Of a stretch of DNA of 20,042 nt, positions 1 through 6,524 are shown one piece after another (position 1 is the first letter of the stretch; each line of letters begins with the position of its first letter). The translations under genes and the position numbers were made by a program. This stretch comes from a virus. Location: IMG/VR virus record IMGVR_UViG_3300020213_000136, positions 1 through 20,042 of that record. One strand, given 5' to 3'. The notes under the pieces were generated by a model that did no database searches, was not told the DNA's origin, and was given only the letters and a program-made list of their open reading frames with translations.

Positions 1-77
1 CTGCGGGTTCTTGGAACCGGGTTTACTCGGACACCAAGAAGATCAAGTTCCGACGCCTGATCACCTGCGAATCGTAA
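1..77 (+). CDS. C-terminal end of an upstream phage gene, partial (probably a head protein)
   Basis: Reading from base 3, 24 codons stay open to a TAA at 75-77, giving a tail ending KKIKFRRLITCES. The basic, aromatic composition (WNRVYSDTKKIKF) looks like real coding sequence. The position, just before virion accessory genes and followed by a strong hairpin, fits the end of a capsid or other head gene, but 24 residues are too few to name a family. Another frame is also open from the left edge to 265, but it would run through the hairpin and into the next gene, so I prefer this one. The head identity is inferred from context only. Confidence 0.5.
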   Translation, partial: AGSWNRVYSDTKKIKFRRLITCES

Positions 78-106
78 ACCTCTTCGTCCTAGCATCCTCC
101 CTCCTC

Positions 107-147
107 CCCCTCCTTTGGACGGAGGGGCAACTCCGCCCCTCCGTCCA
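107..147 (+). terminator. Strong hairpin with a competing upstream hairpin; possible terminator or attenuator
   Basis: Bases 116-127 (TGGACGGAGGGG) and 136-147 (CCCCTCCGTCCA) form a perfect 12-bp stem around an 8-nt loop, CAACTCCG. The downstream tract (ACCCTCTTCTCC) is pyrimidine-rich but not a clean T run, so intrinsic termination would be partial. CCCCTCC also occurs at 107-113 and can pair with GGAGGGG at 121-127, the same bases used by the large stem, so the two structures exclude each other. This is a sensible place to reduce transcription after an abundant head gene. Stem complementarity is seen directly; the function is inferred. Confidence 0.5.
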
Positions 148-173
148 CCCTCTTCTCCAAAGGGATTTGATTT

Positions 174-1136
174 ATGGCTTCTCGCAGACACCGACCCCGA
201 CACGCACGCAGAACCGCTCGTTCCAAGCGGTTCAACGCTCTCGTCACCGACTTGGCGACGATTGACTTCACGGCGGCGTCTGTTGACCTGGCCAGCGACC
301 AAATCTACCTGCCGTCCCACGGGTTTCACACCGGTTCGGGGCCTGTGCAGCTCACCACCACGGGTGTGTTGCCGACCGGACTTGCGGCGGTTACTAACTA
401 TTTTGTCATTCGTGTTGACGGCCATCGGGTCAAGCTGGCTACCAGCCTTGTCAACGCGAATGCCGGCACCGCTGTCAATTTGACTGCTCTCGGCTCGGGC
501 GTCCACACGGCGACCTACGTCAACACGTTCGCTCCTGGCGACACGGCGGACAGCATAGTCACCATTGACGGTCACGGCCTTCTCGACGGAGACGGCCCAT
601 TCCAGCTCACTACCTCGGACGCTGATCTCCCCAACGGGCTACTTCTGGCGACGGACTACTGGGTGATTCGCCGAGACGCGAACAACTTCTATTTCGCGGA
701 TTCGTATGCCGACGCAATCGCGGGTGCTGCCATCTGGGCCGCCGAAGGTGACCCTATCGCATACGTAGCAACATTCTCCGACGGCGGCACAGGCACTCAC
801 ACGATTACTAGGGCGACAGCCTCTGGAGTGCAATCTCTCGTAGGCGATGAAAGCGCCTTCTGGGCTCATCGCCTACACACTGCCGATGGGCCGTTTCGCC
901 TCTCTACTGGCGGAGCCCTCCCCACGGGACTCTCTGCCGCCACCGACTACTGGGCAATTAAATCTTCGGCGGACGCAGTTCAATGGGCGTCCACGAAAGC
1001 TAACGCAATTGCCGGCACGGAGATCAATCTCACGGCCGCCGGCTCTGGGACGTTTGTGGCCACTGCCACGTCCGACGCGGTTTTGCGCTGGCTTTCTCGC
1101 GGACGAAAAATCAGTGAACTGAAAGCTATTGACTAA
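174..1136 (+). CDS. Virion protein with three tandem beta-rich repeats
   Basis: This 320-residue protein has a very basic N-terminus (residues 2-20, mostly Arg and His) followed by three degenerate repeats at about 41-115, 125-212 and 221-299. Each repeat carries an HG or LH turn, then GPxxLTT, LPxGL, a T(D/N)Y(W/F)xI strand and a final A.AG segment (for example GSGPVQLTTTGVLPTGL and ADGPFRLSTGGALPTGL). This repeat type recurs in phage structural proteins, usually as decoration or fibre modules. A C-terminal Lys/Arg-rich end follows. The start ATG has AAAGGGA upstream at 159-165. The gene sits between the presumed head gene and the connector genes, so a capsid-decoration or fibre role is likely but not proven. 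A single copy of the same repeat occurs in the gene at 1447. Confidence 0.75.
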   Translation: MASRRHRPRHARRTARSKRFNALVTDLATIDFTAASVDLASDQIYLPSHGFHTGSGPVQLTTTGVLPTGLAAVTNYFVIRVDGHRVKLATSLVNANAGTAVNLTALGSGVHTATYVNTFAPGDTADSIVTIDGHGLLDGDGPFQLTTSDADLPNGLLLATDYWVIRRDANNFYFADSYADAIAGAAIWAAEGDPIAYVATFSDGGTGTHTITRATASGVQSLVGDESAFWAHRLHTADGPFRLSTGGALPTGLSAATDYWAIKSSADAVQWASTKANAIAGTEINLTAAGSGTFVATATSDAVLRWLSRGRKISELKAID

Positions 1137-1153
1137 AAAGAGGAGCGAGGAAG

Positions 1154-1450
1154 ATGGAAGAAGAACAACTTGAAGTGCAGGAAGTCGATGCCGGTCCAGA
1201 GGAAACTCTGTCCAGTGTCCGTTCAGAAATCGCCCGCTTGAGGGACTACGAACAAGTCCTCATCCAGGCGATCGACGCCAAACGCGCCGAGGAGGAAGCC
1301 AAGAAGCCGAAGGTCTCTTTCATCGAACAGTGTCGGGCCAACGCTCGTGTGGCTCTTGAGCAGAAGCTTGCCAAGGTCGCACGAGGCCAAAATCCTATGA
1401 GTGAAATCGACAAGTTTTACAAGGCTCGGTCCAGAAGGCCAAGACAATGA
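1154..1450 (+). CDS. Small acidic coiled-coil protein, function unknown
   Basis: A 98-residue, highly charged protein. It has an acidic N-terminus (MEEEQLEVQEVDAGPEE), a heptad-like Glu/Leu/Ile/Arg helix at about 18-50 (SSVRSEIARLRDYEQVL followed by KRAEEEAKK) and a basic C-terminus (YKARSRRPRQ). No catalytic motif, signal peptide or membrane segment is visible. The ribosome binding site is strong: AGGAG at 1141-1145 and GAGGAAG at 1147-1153. Its stop overlaps the next start as ATGA, which implies coupled translation with the repeat-bearing protein downstream. It could be a chaperone or linker for its neighbours; I do not recognise the family. Confidence 0.7.
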   Translation: MEEEQLEVQEVDAGPEETLSSVRSEIARLRDYEQVLIQAIDAKRAEEEAKKPKVSFIEQCRANARVALEQKLAKVARGQNPMSEIDKFYKARSRRPRQ

Positions 1451-2088
1451 GAGAAAGAGTCCATACCGCCGGAGAGACCGGCTCTAAGTCGGCTACCAGC
1501 TTCACGACGTTTCCGACCACGTTCGTTGACGTCTCCAGCTGGAACCAGTCCTCGGCTCCTTCTGAGTTCGAAGTTGAAGTCATAGCCTTCGCTGCGGAGG
1601 TTCTAGTAGGGCTTGCCGTAGTTGGCGACTGCCTGTCGGGCAGGTTCGACTACGGACAACTCAACGGTGGAGATAACATTACGCTGGCCGCAACCACGCT
1701 GGTGGTCGCGTCGGCAAGTATCGCCCACGCCGATGAAGAGTTCACTTCGGTCGCACACGGACTGCTCACCGGCCAAGGCCCTATTCGGTTGACTACCAGT
1801 AACACCCTTCCGGCAGGTACGGCGTCAGCTACCGACTACTGGATTATCTCCACTGGCAACGACACGTTCCAGCTTGCTACGAGCAAGCGTAACGCCGAGG
1901 CAGGCACCGCGCTGGCAATTACTTCTGATGGCGTAGGCAACCAAACTTTGAACATCCCGACGAGAGCTTACCGCGAACTCATTGGACATTCTTCGCGCAC
2001 CAAGGGCTACGGCTTCTACTGCACCACGCACACCAACAGCGCTCAGGTTCGAATCTCGGTCCACGCGGTCGAGAGAAAGCTGGTCTAA
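1447..2088 (+). CDS. Virion protein with one copy of the beta-rich repeat
   Basis: A 213-residue protein. Residues 1-90 are a Thr/Ser/Val-rich beta-type region (VDVSSWNQSSAPSEFEVEV). Residues about 94-180 are one copy of the repeat found three times in the product of 174-1136: SVAHGLLTGQGPIRLTT, LPAGTASATDYWII, FQLATSKRNAEAGTAL. A short C-terminal beta segment ends in VERKLV. The start ATG overlaps the preceding TGA by four bases (ATGA). It is likely a structural partner of the first repeat protein; paralogy is indicated by the shared repeat. The precise location on the particle is unknown. Confidence 0.7.
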   Translation: MRERVHTAGETGSKSATSFTTFPTTFVDVSSWNQSSAPSEFEVEVIAFAAEVLVGLAVVGDCLSGRFDYGQLNGGDNITLAATTLVVASASIAHADEEFTSVAHGLLTGQGPIRLTTSNTLPAGTASATDYWIISTGNDTFQLATSKRNAEAGTALAITSDGVGNQTLNIPTRAYRELIGHSSRTKGYGFYCTTHTNSAQVRISVHAVERKLV

Positions 2089-2089
2089 A

Positions 2090-2692
2090 GTGTTTGGACG
2101 TAGTCGAGGCCTGGTAACTAGCGTAGCTGCCGCCTCGTCCTCGTCTTCGGAGGGCGGACGCACCCTGCTAGGCTCGTATACGGTGTCGGGCGCGGCGGCC
2201 AATACGATCGTTATCGGTACGGGCGGTCCAGCCGGGCTTTCGACCATCACCTTCCCTGCCGGGAAGCGCTATGGCATCTACCTTCGGGCCGTGTTCGGAT
2301 CTCCGACCGCGACCAATGTGATTACGCTTGACCCGAACTCGCAGACTTCAAACCTAACGAACCACGTCATCTACACGATTAGCACGACTCTCGGCTCCCA
2401 GGGACCCATCGCAGACGGACTCGTCTACAGCACGTCTGCCGATGTTGAGGAGGCGATCGTTGAGATCGAATGGGACGAGCTTGCTGGTTTCGACCGCAAA
2501 ATGAACGTGCGCTCGGACTACTACGATAACGGTGCACTGGCCTATTCGCAAAACTTCTACACGCTGTTTTGGGCGCAAACACCGGCAGAGACCGCGATGA
2601 CAACGTTCCGTCTGGGCAAGGGCGGAAGCGCTCAAACAGACACCTACGGCATCGGTAGCCGCGTGGCGGTCTTCGACCTCGGCGCCTGTTAA
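2090..2692 (+). CDS. Putative virion structural protein, beta-rich
   Basis: I start this gene at GTG 2090, directly after the previous TAA (2086-2088), because the longer reading frame from TTG 1982 would overlap the previous gene by about 100 bases and has Arg/Ser/Pro-rich shadow composition there. The resulting 200-residue protein has a Ser/Ala linker, then alternating beta-type sequence (ANTIVIGTGG, STITFPAGKRYGIYLRAVF, EEAIVEIEWDEL, NFYTLFWA) and ends VAVFDLGAC. No enzymatic motif is visible. The Shine-Dalgarno is weak (GAGAAAG at about 2072-2078), so coupling to the upstream gene is likely. Its place among repeat proteins suggests a decoration or fibre subunit. Family not recognised. Confidence 0.6.
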   Translation: MFGRSRGLVTSVAAASSSSSEGGRTLLGSYTVSGAAANTIVIGTGGPAGLSTITFPAGKRYGIYLRAVFGSPTATNVITLDPNSQTSNLTNHVIYTISTTLGSQGPIADGLVYSTSADVEEAIVEIEWDELAGFDRKMNVRSDYYDNGALAYSQNFYTLFWAQTPAETAMTTFRLGKGGSAQTDTYGIGSRVAVFDLGAC

Positions 2693-2840
2693 CCTAAAAT
2701 GACTCGCCCGCGCACAGACCCAGGCATCGGCTACAGCCAACGGATATGCGGTCGATGGCGACAACGTTTTTTGTGCCGATCGACTTTGCATCTATGAAGG
2801 AACCGGGTTTCTCCCGTTCTAAAAAACCGACAGGACCAAC
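2693..2840 (+). other. 148-nt gap with a bulged hairpin (2751-2784)
   Basis: GTCGATGGCGACAA (2751-2764) pairs with TTGTGCCGATCGAC (2771-2784) to give 13 base pairs with one bulged G on each side and the loop CGTTTT. Only TTTGC follows, so it is a poor intrinsic terminator. A second small hairpin, GAACcGGG/CCCGTTC, lies at about 2800-2819. An open frame from 2703 to TAA 2820-2822 reads as plausible protein (ATANGYAVDGDNVFCADRLC) but has no ATG, GTG or TTG start, so I do not call a gene. Confidence 0.45.
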
Positions 2841-3398
2841 GTGTCACTCAAATCCAAAGTATCTGATAACGACACCACGTCGGCTTACTTGGTAGACAAG
2901 ATCTCTGGGGCCAGCCAGTACAACGATGGTGGCAACGAAGTCGTGGTGTCCGAGCCGCACTGGGCGGTTATCACTGCCAGTGCAGACCAGGCCACTATTG
3001 ACGAGAGCGTTCCTGACCTTGTAACGGCCTGGAACACAATCGCAGACGGATCCACTGGGCATGGAATCACGGTGTCGGCGGGCGTCGTCACCTTCCCAGC
3101 ACCCTCTCCAGGTAAGAAGTGGGAGATTGAGGCAGAGGTCCTCGTGACACACAGCGCCCCCGGCACGGCCCAGTTCAGGTTTTACGACACGCCGGCCGGC
3201 GCCAACACGGCTGTCGGATACACAGGCATAAACATTTCAGCCTCCAACATCACGGGGATTGGTGGCGACGTAAGTGCTCTGGCCTGGAAGGCAGCGGCCG
3301 GAACTATGGGGCTGCGCTGCACCTCCACTACCGGTGCCAACACCGTAGACCTTGAATATGAGTGGTCCAGGCTGCGTATCCGTGAAGTCCGCGCATAA
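2841..3398 (+). CDS. Putative virion protein with a C-terminal beta-sandwich-like domain
   Basis: This 185-residue protein starts at GTG 2841, with AGGA a few bases upstream. The N-terminal 40 residues (SLKSKVSDNDTTSAYLVDKI) resemble the attachment segments seen in phage fibre or neck proteins. Residues about 50-185 are beta-rich, with a regular strand pattern (KKWEIEAEVLVTH, TAQFRFYDTPAG, TVDLEYEWSRLRIREV) reminiscent of TNF/C1q-like jelly rolls in phage decoration or fibre heads. That fold is my inference from the pattern and not a recognised match. The stop is immediately followed by the repeated AAGTGT site at 3398. Confidence 0.6.
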   Translation: MSLKSKVSDNDTTSAYLVDKISGASQYNDGGNEVVVSEPHWAVITASADQATIDESVPDLVTAWNTIADGSTGHGITVSAGVVTFPAPSPGKKWEIEAEVLVTHSAPGTAQFRFYDTPAGANTAVGYTGINISASNITGIGGDVSALAWKAAAGTMGLRCTSTTGANTVDLEYEWSRLRIREVRA

Positions 3399-3431
3399 AG
3401 TGTGATAAGTGTGCAATAATAGGTAAAGTGT
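3398..3431 (+). promoter_or_regulatory. Repeated regulatory-like site, copy A
   Basis: AAGTGTGATAAGTGTGCA (3398-3415) contains two AAGTGT half-sites at a 9-nt period, followed by AATAAT (3415-3420) that could serve as a -10 element. A third AAGTGT lies at 3426-3431, just before the ATG at 3435. The site shares 14 consecutive bases (GTGATAAGTGTGCA) with copy E in the helicase gene. No good -35 hexamer is seen at 17 nt. Promoter or operator function is inferred from recurrence and position between genes. Confidence 0.45.
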
Positions 3432-3434
3432 CCC

Positions 3435-3671
3435 ATGGCTATAAAACCTGCAATTAACTGGCTCGGAATCACTACCTTCATGGTCGCTATGGCAGGCATC
3501 GTTTGGGCCGGTTCGGAAAAGCTCGCTGAGAAGGCCAATCAAAGGGACGTTGAGGCCTCGAGTCGCAAGATCGATTCCATTGAAGCGCGCCAGCAGTACA
3601 TCCGAGAGGACTTGCAGCAGATTCGAGAGGACATAAGGCAGATTTTACAGGAAGTGAGGAAGAAGCGCTAA
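3435..3671 (+). CDS. Small membrane-anchored coiled-coil protein
   Basis: A 78-residue protein with one hydrophobic segment (residues about 8-26, WLGITTFMVAMAGIVWAG) followed by a long charged helix with heptad spacing (SSRKIDSIEARQQYIREDL, then LQQIREDIRQILQEVRKK). A single N-terminal membrane anchor plus coiled coil is seen in phage holin-associated, spanin-like and superinfection-exclusion proteins, but none of these can be chosen from sequence alone. It lies directly after the repeated AAGTGT site and its stop overlaps the next start (TAATG). An AGG at 3421-3423 is the only weak ribosome binding site. It is odd to find a membrane protein immediately before the connector genes. Confidence 0.65.
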   Translation: MAIKPAINWLGITTFMVAMAGIVWAGSEKLAEKANQRDVEASSRKIDSIEARQQYIREDLQQIREDIRQILQEVRKKR

Positions 3672-4219
3672 TGGCCGTAACACTTGTACTAGAAGATGGC
3701 ACTGGCCTCTCTAACTCCAATGCCTACACGAACCGCACGGCAGCCGACACGTACCACGGCAACAAGCTGCGCAGTGATTGGCAGGCCTTGAGTAACGACA
3801 TCAAGGACGCGGCGATTATCCGAGCGACTGAGTACATCGACTCTGTCTACGGCAAGCTCTTTAAAGGTGCCCCGCTTGTGGACACCCAGTCGCTCGAGTG
3901 GCCTCGCGAGCTGGCCTATGACCGCTACGGTCGAGAGCTGGTAGAAGTTCCGGCCAAGCTTGCACAAGCCACTGCCGAGCTGGCGCTGTTCGCTACTCGG
4001 GATGGTGAGCTGATGCCAAGACTTCCCGGCCCTACCGAGACCCTCGCAGGCGTCAAGGCAGGCAACACCAGTTACGGCAGCATCAAGAAGCAGAAGAAGG
4101 CCGTTGGCCCTATTATTACCGAGGTCGAGTTCACTGTTGGGCAGTTCAGCCAGTCCTTCCCGTCTGTACACGCACTTCTTCAAGATTTGTTGAACACCAC
4201 GGGTCGAGTCTATCGATGA
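3671..4219 (+). CDS. Head-tail adaptor, DnaT-like domain family
   Basis: The 182-residue product opens with VLEDGTGLSNSNAYTNRTAA and continues with an alpha-helical core: IKDAAIIRATEYID, then LEWPRE, then VPAKLAQATAELALFA. This is the hallmark of the putative DnaT-like ssDNA-binding family common in siphophage neck clusters, where it acts as the adaptor ring protein bound to the portal. The C-terminal third (VGPIITEVEFTVGQFS, LLQDLL) is a beta hairpin plus helix usual for the family. The start overlaps the upstream TAA (TAATG), with GAGGA at 3656-3660, and the stop overlaps the next ATG (ATGA). Its position before a putative stopper and the tail terminator supports the assignment. Confidence 0.8.
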   Translation: MAVTLVLEDGTGLSNSNAYTNRTAADTYHGNKLRSDWQALSNDIKDAAIIRATEYIDSVYGKLFKGAPLVDTQSLEWPRELAYDRYGRELVEVPAKLAQATAELALFATRDGELMPRLPGPTETLAGVKAGNTSYGSIKKQKKAVGPIITEVEFTVGQFSQSFPSVHALLQDLLNTTGRVYR

Positions 4220-4578
4220 TCAGCCTTGCTGAGGTCGATGCACTTCTTCAAGAGTTCGGCCGGTCGGTGACGTTTCGTAAGTACGCGCGCACCCCGGCCG
4301 ACTCTAATAAGCCGTGGCGCGGCCCGGCCATCACGACGGCGTCGATGACGGTCGTTACTGGATACGCTGTCCAGGACCAAGGCCCCCCTGGGCGCAAGGA
4401 CAAGATTATCTGGGGCAAAGACCGTACCGGCGGGATGAACCTGATCGCACGTACGGACTCTAACCTCGCTGAGTTTGACGAAGTCTTCGACGGCACCGAC
4501 GTCTGGCGTATTGAACACGCGCGTCCGGTCGCCCCCGGCGACCAAACGTACTACTACGAAGTGAGGGTCGTCCGATGA
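4216..4578 (+). CDS. Putative head-closure (stopper) protein
   Basis: A 120-residue protein lying exactly where siphophages place the stopper, between adaptor and tail terminator, with ATGA overlaps on both sides. An N-terminal helix (SLAEVDALLQEFGRSVTFRKY) is followed by a small beta barrel (TASMTVVTGYAVQDQ, KDKIIWG, DVWRIEHARPV, YYYEVRVVR). The length and all-beta C-terminal end suit the stopper family (SPP1 gp16/lambda gpFII-like connectors). The sequence itself is not diagnostic, so the function relies mostly on gene order. Confidence 0.6.
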   Translation: MISLAEVDALLQEFGRSVTFRKYARTPADSNKPWRGPAITTASMTVVTGYAVQDQGPPGRKDKIIWGKDRTGGMNLIARTDSNLAEFDEVFDGTDVWRIEHARPVAPGDQTYYYEVRVVR

Positions 4579-5015
4579 CCGAGTTCGAGTTGTACGAAGA
4601 CCTGTCGGACTTCTTCGGTGACGGCATGGTCACAGCTGGCTACGTTTTCGGAACGACGCTTCTGGTCGAGTGGCCAGGAACCAAACTGGACGTGCCGCAC
4701 TTGACCGGGGATGCCACTAATGGACACGTTAAGCCCTGGATTCGGTACAACTACCGACCGGTTGCCGGCGGCCAGGCCACCCTCGGATCCAGGTTCTTCA
4801 CGAACGGCGTGATTATCCACCAGATTTTCACCCCTCCTTACCAGGGCTTGCAATCCGCACTTTCCATTGCCGACAGTGTGAGAAGTGTATATGATGGTAA
4901 TGTAAGTGTTGGCGGTGTCTGGTTTCGGAACACTCGCCCCCAAGTTGTAGGTCTAACCGGCGGATGGTTCCAAGTAAACGTAAGTGTGAATTTCGAATAC
5001 GACTTCACGAGGTAA
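4575..5015 (+). CDS. Tail terminator protein (DUF4128-like)
   Basis: This 146-residue protein resembles the DUF4128 tail-terminator group: an N-terminal helix, then LLVEWPGTKLDVP, a strand ending WIRYNYRP, LGSRFFTNGVIIHQIFTPPYQG, a helix (LQSALSIADSVRSVYDG), and a C-terminal strand pair (GGWFQVNVSVNFEYD). The terminator caps the tail tube at its head end and stops polymerisation. GAGG at 4563-4566 provides the ribosome binding site, and the start overlaps the upstream stop (ATGA). Codons at 4875-4909 use AGT, AGA and GTA where the surrounding gene prefers C- or G-ending codons; this stretch is copy B of the repeated AAGTGT site, so coding and a second DNA function appear superimposed. Confidence 0.75.
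   Translation: MTEFELYEDLSDFFGDGMVTAGYVFGTTLLVEWPGTKLDVPHLTGDATNGHVKPWIRYNYRPVAGGQATLGSRFFTNGVIIHQIFTPPYQGLQSALSIADSVRSVYDGNVSVGGVWFRNTRPQVVGLTGGWFQVNVSVNFEYDFTR
4867..4909 (+). promoter_or_regulatory. Repeated regulatory-like site, copy B; candidate internal promoter
   Basis: TTGCCG (4867-4872), a 17-nt spacer and TATGAT (4890-4895) make a good sigma70-type promoter. The spacer carries the tandem CAGTGTGAGAAGTGT motif. Bases 4874-4890 (CAGTGTGAGAAGTGTAT) are identical to copy C at 6517-6533. Another AAGTGT follows at 4904-4909 and a lone one at 4982-4987. The site lies inside the tail terminator gene, about 130 nt before the tail tube gene, where an extra promoter for the most abundant tail protein would make sense. 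Confidence 0.45.
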
Positions 5016-5021
5016 ACAGAG

Positions 5022-6524
5022 ATGGCACAAGTAGACAAAATTGACAGCAACAGCACCGGTCTCTGCTACCGGGAAGAGACCTCCCCCGGAGTCGTGACGA
5101 GCGGCGTTTGGACCGGCATGGAACCGAACAGCTACTCGAACTTCGGGGCCACTCTTACGCTTCTGCCGCGCGAGCCGCTTAGCGCTTCACGCCAACGCAA
5201 GAAGGGCGTCGTCGTAGACATCGAAGCGTCCGGCGCGTTCAACATGGACCTCACGCAGGTGAACTTTGCCGACATTGCGCAAGGCTTCTTCTGCGCGGCC
5301 CTTCGCAAGAAAGACGAGGCGGCTTGTGCAGCGACTACTGGCGGCGCTACCGATGACTTTACTGTTGCTGCCTCTCTCGGCTCTGATTACGTGTCTGGTG
5401 ATCTTGTGTTTGCCGGTGGTTTTGATGATGCGGCGAACAACGGTCTTCACGAATGTAACGGCTCCTCCGCTACCACTATCTCGGTCACTTCGAACCTCGT
5501 AACGGCAGCCTCCCAGGCTGGCGTTCTTCGCCGGGTCGGATTCAAGTTCGCCGCTGGCGATTTGACCATGGTGGTTTCCGGCACTCTGCCGGTGCTTACC
5601 ACGGTCTCCAAAGACATGACTGCCTTCGGATTGGTACCGGGCGAGTGGGTCTACATCGGCGGCGACTCAACAGACAAATTCTTCACTGCGGCCAACAACG
5701 GCTTCGCTCGGGTGCGCTCTGTGACGGCTAACGCCATCACGGTGGACAAGATGCAAGGCACTGCGATTGCCGACGACGGCACGAATACCGGAGCCGGCGG
5801 CGCAGCACTGTCGCTGAAGCTCTTCTTCGCGCCCCGCGTCTTGAAGGACGAATCGGACCCGACCCTCGTGATCGAGAAGACCTATCAGCTGGAACGCTCC
5901 TTGGGCGTATCGGACGATGCGCAACCGACTCAGATCCAGTCTGAGTATTTGATTGGCGCGTACGGCAACGAATGCACCTTCAACCTCGGCACGGCCGACA
6001 AAGTCACTTGTGACCTGTCGTTCTTGGCTCTCAACCACGAGACCTACACCGGGGCCGAAGGCCGCAAGGCCGGTACTCGTCCAGCTATCGAAGATGCCAA
6101 CGCCTTCAACACCAATAGCACCGTCACGTTCGCGCAGATTGCACTGGTGTCCGACACTGATGAGACCGTGGACCCCCTGTTCGCTGGTATCGAAGAAGTC
6201 AAGTTGACCATCAACAACAACCTCCAGGCCAACAAGGCTCTCGGTACGACCGGTGCTTTCTGTGTGTCGAAGGGGTTCTTCTCGGTGTCCGGCTCGATGA
6301 CGGCGTACTTCAACAACGTCGAAGCCATCGACTCGGTCATCAACAACTCCGACGTGACCTTCCACTATCACCTGGGCGACGGTTCGCCGAACGTGGAAGT
6401 GAACAACCCGGTCAAGATCCCGTTGACGTTCGAGGCCGCCTCCGGTGCTCAGTCGTTCGCGGACTACGACCACACCTTGTGTGTTTGCTTCTGGGACTAC
6501 CTTCCGACCGCAGCCTCAGTGTGA
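5022..6524 (+). CDS. Major tail tube protein
   Basis: The 500-residue product begins with a region typical of the siphophage tail tube family Phage_tube_2: CYREETSPGV, then NSYSNFGATLTLLPREPLS, RQRKKGVVVDIEASGAFNMD. Its C-terminal half carries the matching EVKLTINNNLQANKALG, FSVSGSMTAYFNN and VTFHYHLGD strands. Between them are two copies of a small beta unit (about 126-168 and 207-250; compare DLVFAGG with EWVYIGG, and AANNGLHECNGSSATTISV with AANNGFARVRSVTANAITV). The subunit is long for a tube protein because of these units. ACGAGG at 5007-5012 serves the ATG. Copy B of the repeated site lies upstream and copy C overlaps its stop codon. Confidence 0.85.
   Translation: MAQVDKIDSNSTGLCYREETSPGVVTSGVWTGMEPNSYSNFGATLTLLPREPLSASRQRKKGVVVDIEASGAFNMDLTQVNFADIAQGFFCAALRKKDEAACAATTGGATDDFTVAASLGSDYVSGDLVFAGGFDDAANNGLHECNGSSATTISVTSNLVTAASQAGVLRRVGFKFAAGDLTMVVSGTLPVLTTVSKDMTAFGLVPGEWVYIGGDSTDKFFTAANNGFARVRSVTANAITVDKMQGTAIADDGTNTGAGGAALSLKLFFAPRVLKDESDPTLVIEKTYQLERSLGVSDDAQPTQIQSEYLIGAYGNECTFNLGTADKVTCDLSFLALNHETYTGAEGRKAGTRPAIEDANAFNTNSTVTFAQIALVSDTDETVDPLFAGIEEVKLTINNNLQANKALGTTGAFCVSKGFFSVSGSMTAYFNNVEAIDSVINNSDVTFHYHLGDGSPNVEVNNPVKIPLTFEAASGAQSFADYDHTLCVCFWDYLPTAASV

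Noticed and set aside
11-265. Open frame from the left edge through the 116-147 hairpin
   Set aside because: It overlaps the start of the repeat protein gene at 174 and loses coding character after about base 80; the frame ending at 77 is the better continuation of an upstream gene.
1982-2089. TTG start extending the 2090 gene upstream
   Set aside because: It would overlap the preceding gene by about 100 bases, with Arg/Ser/Thr-rich out-of-frame composition; GTG 2090 follows the upstream stop directly.
2699-2797. Small ORF starting at ATG 2699 (32 codons)
   Set aside because: No Shine-Dalgarno, Arg/Cys-rich shadow composition, and it competes with a more protein-like frame over the same bases.
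13-2810. 12-base repeat GGAACCGGGTTT at 13-24 and 2799-2810
   Set aside because: Shared 12-mers are expected by chance in 20 kb, and the flanks do not match.
5667-6473. Open frame of 268 codons on the - strand
   Set aside because: Antisense shadow of the tail tube gene, Val/Arg/Gly/Glu-rich composition typical of reversed biased codons.
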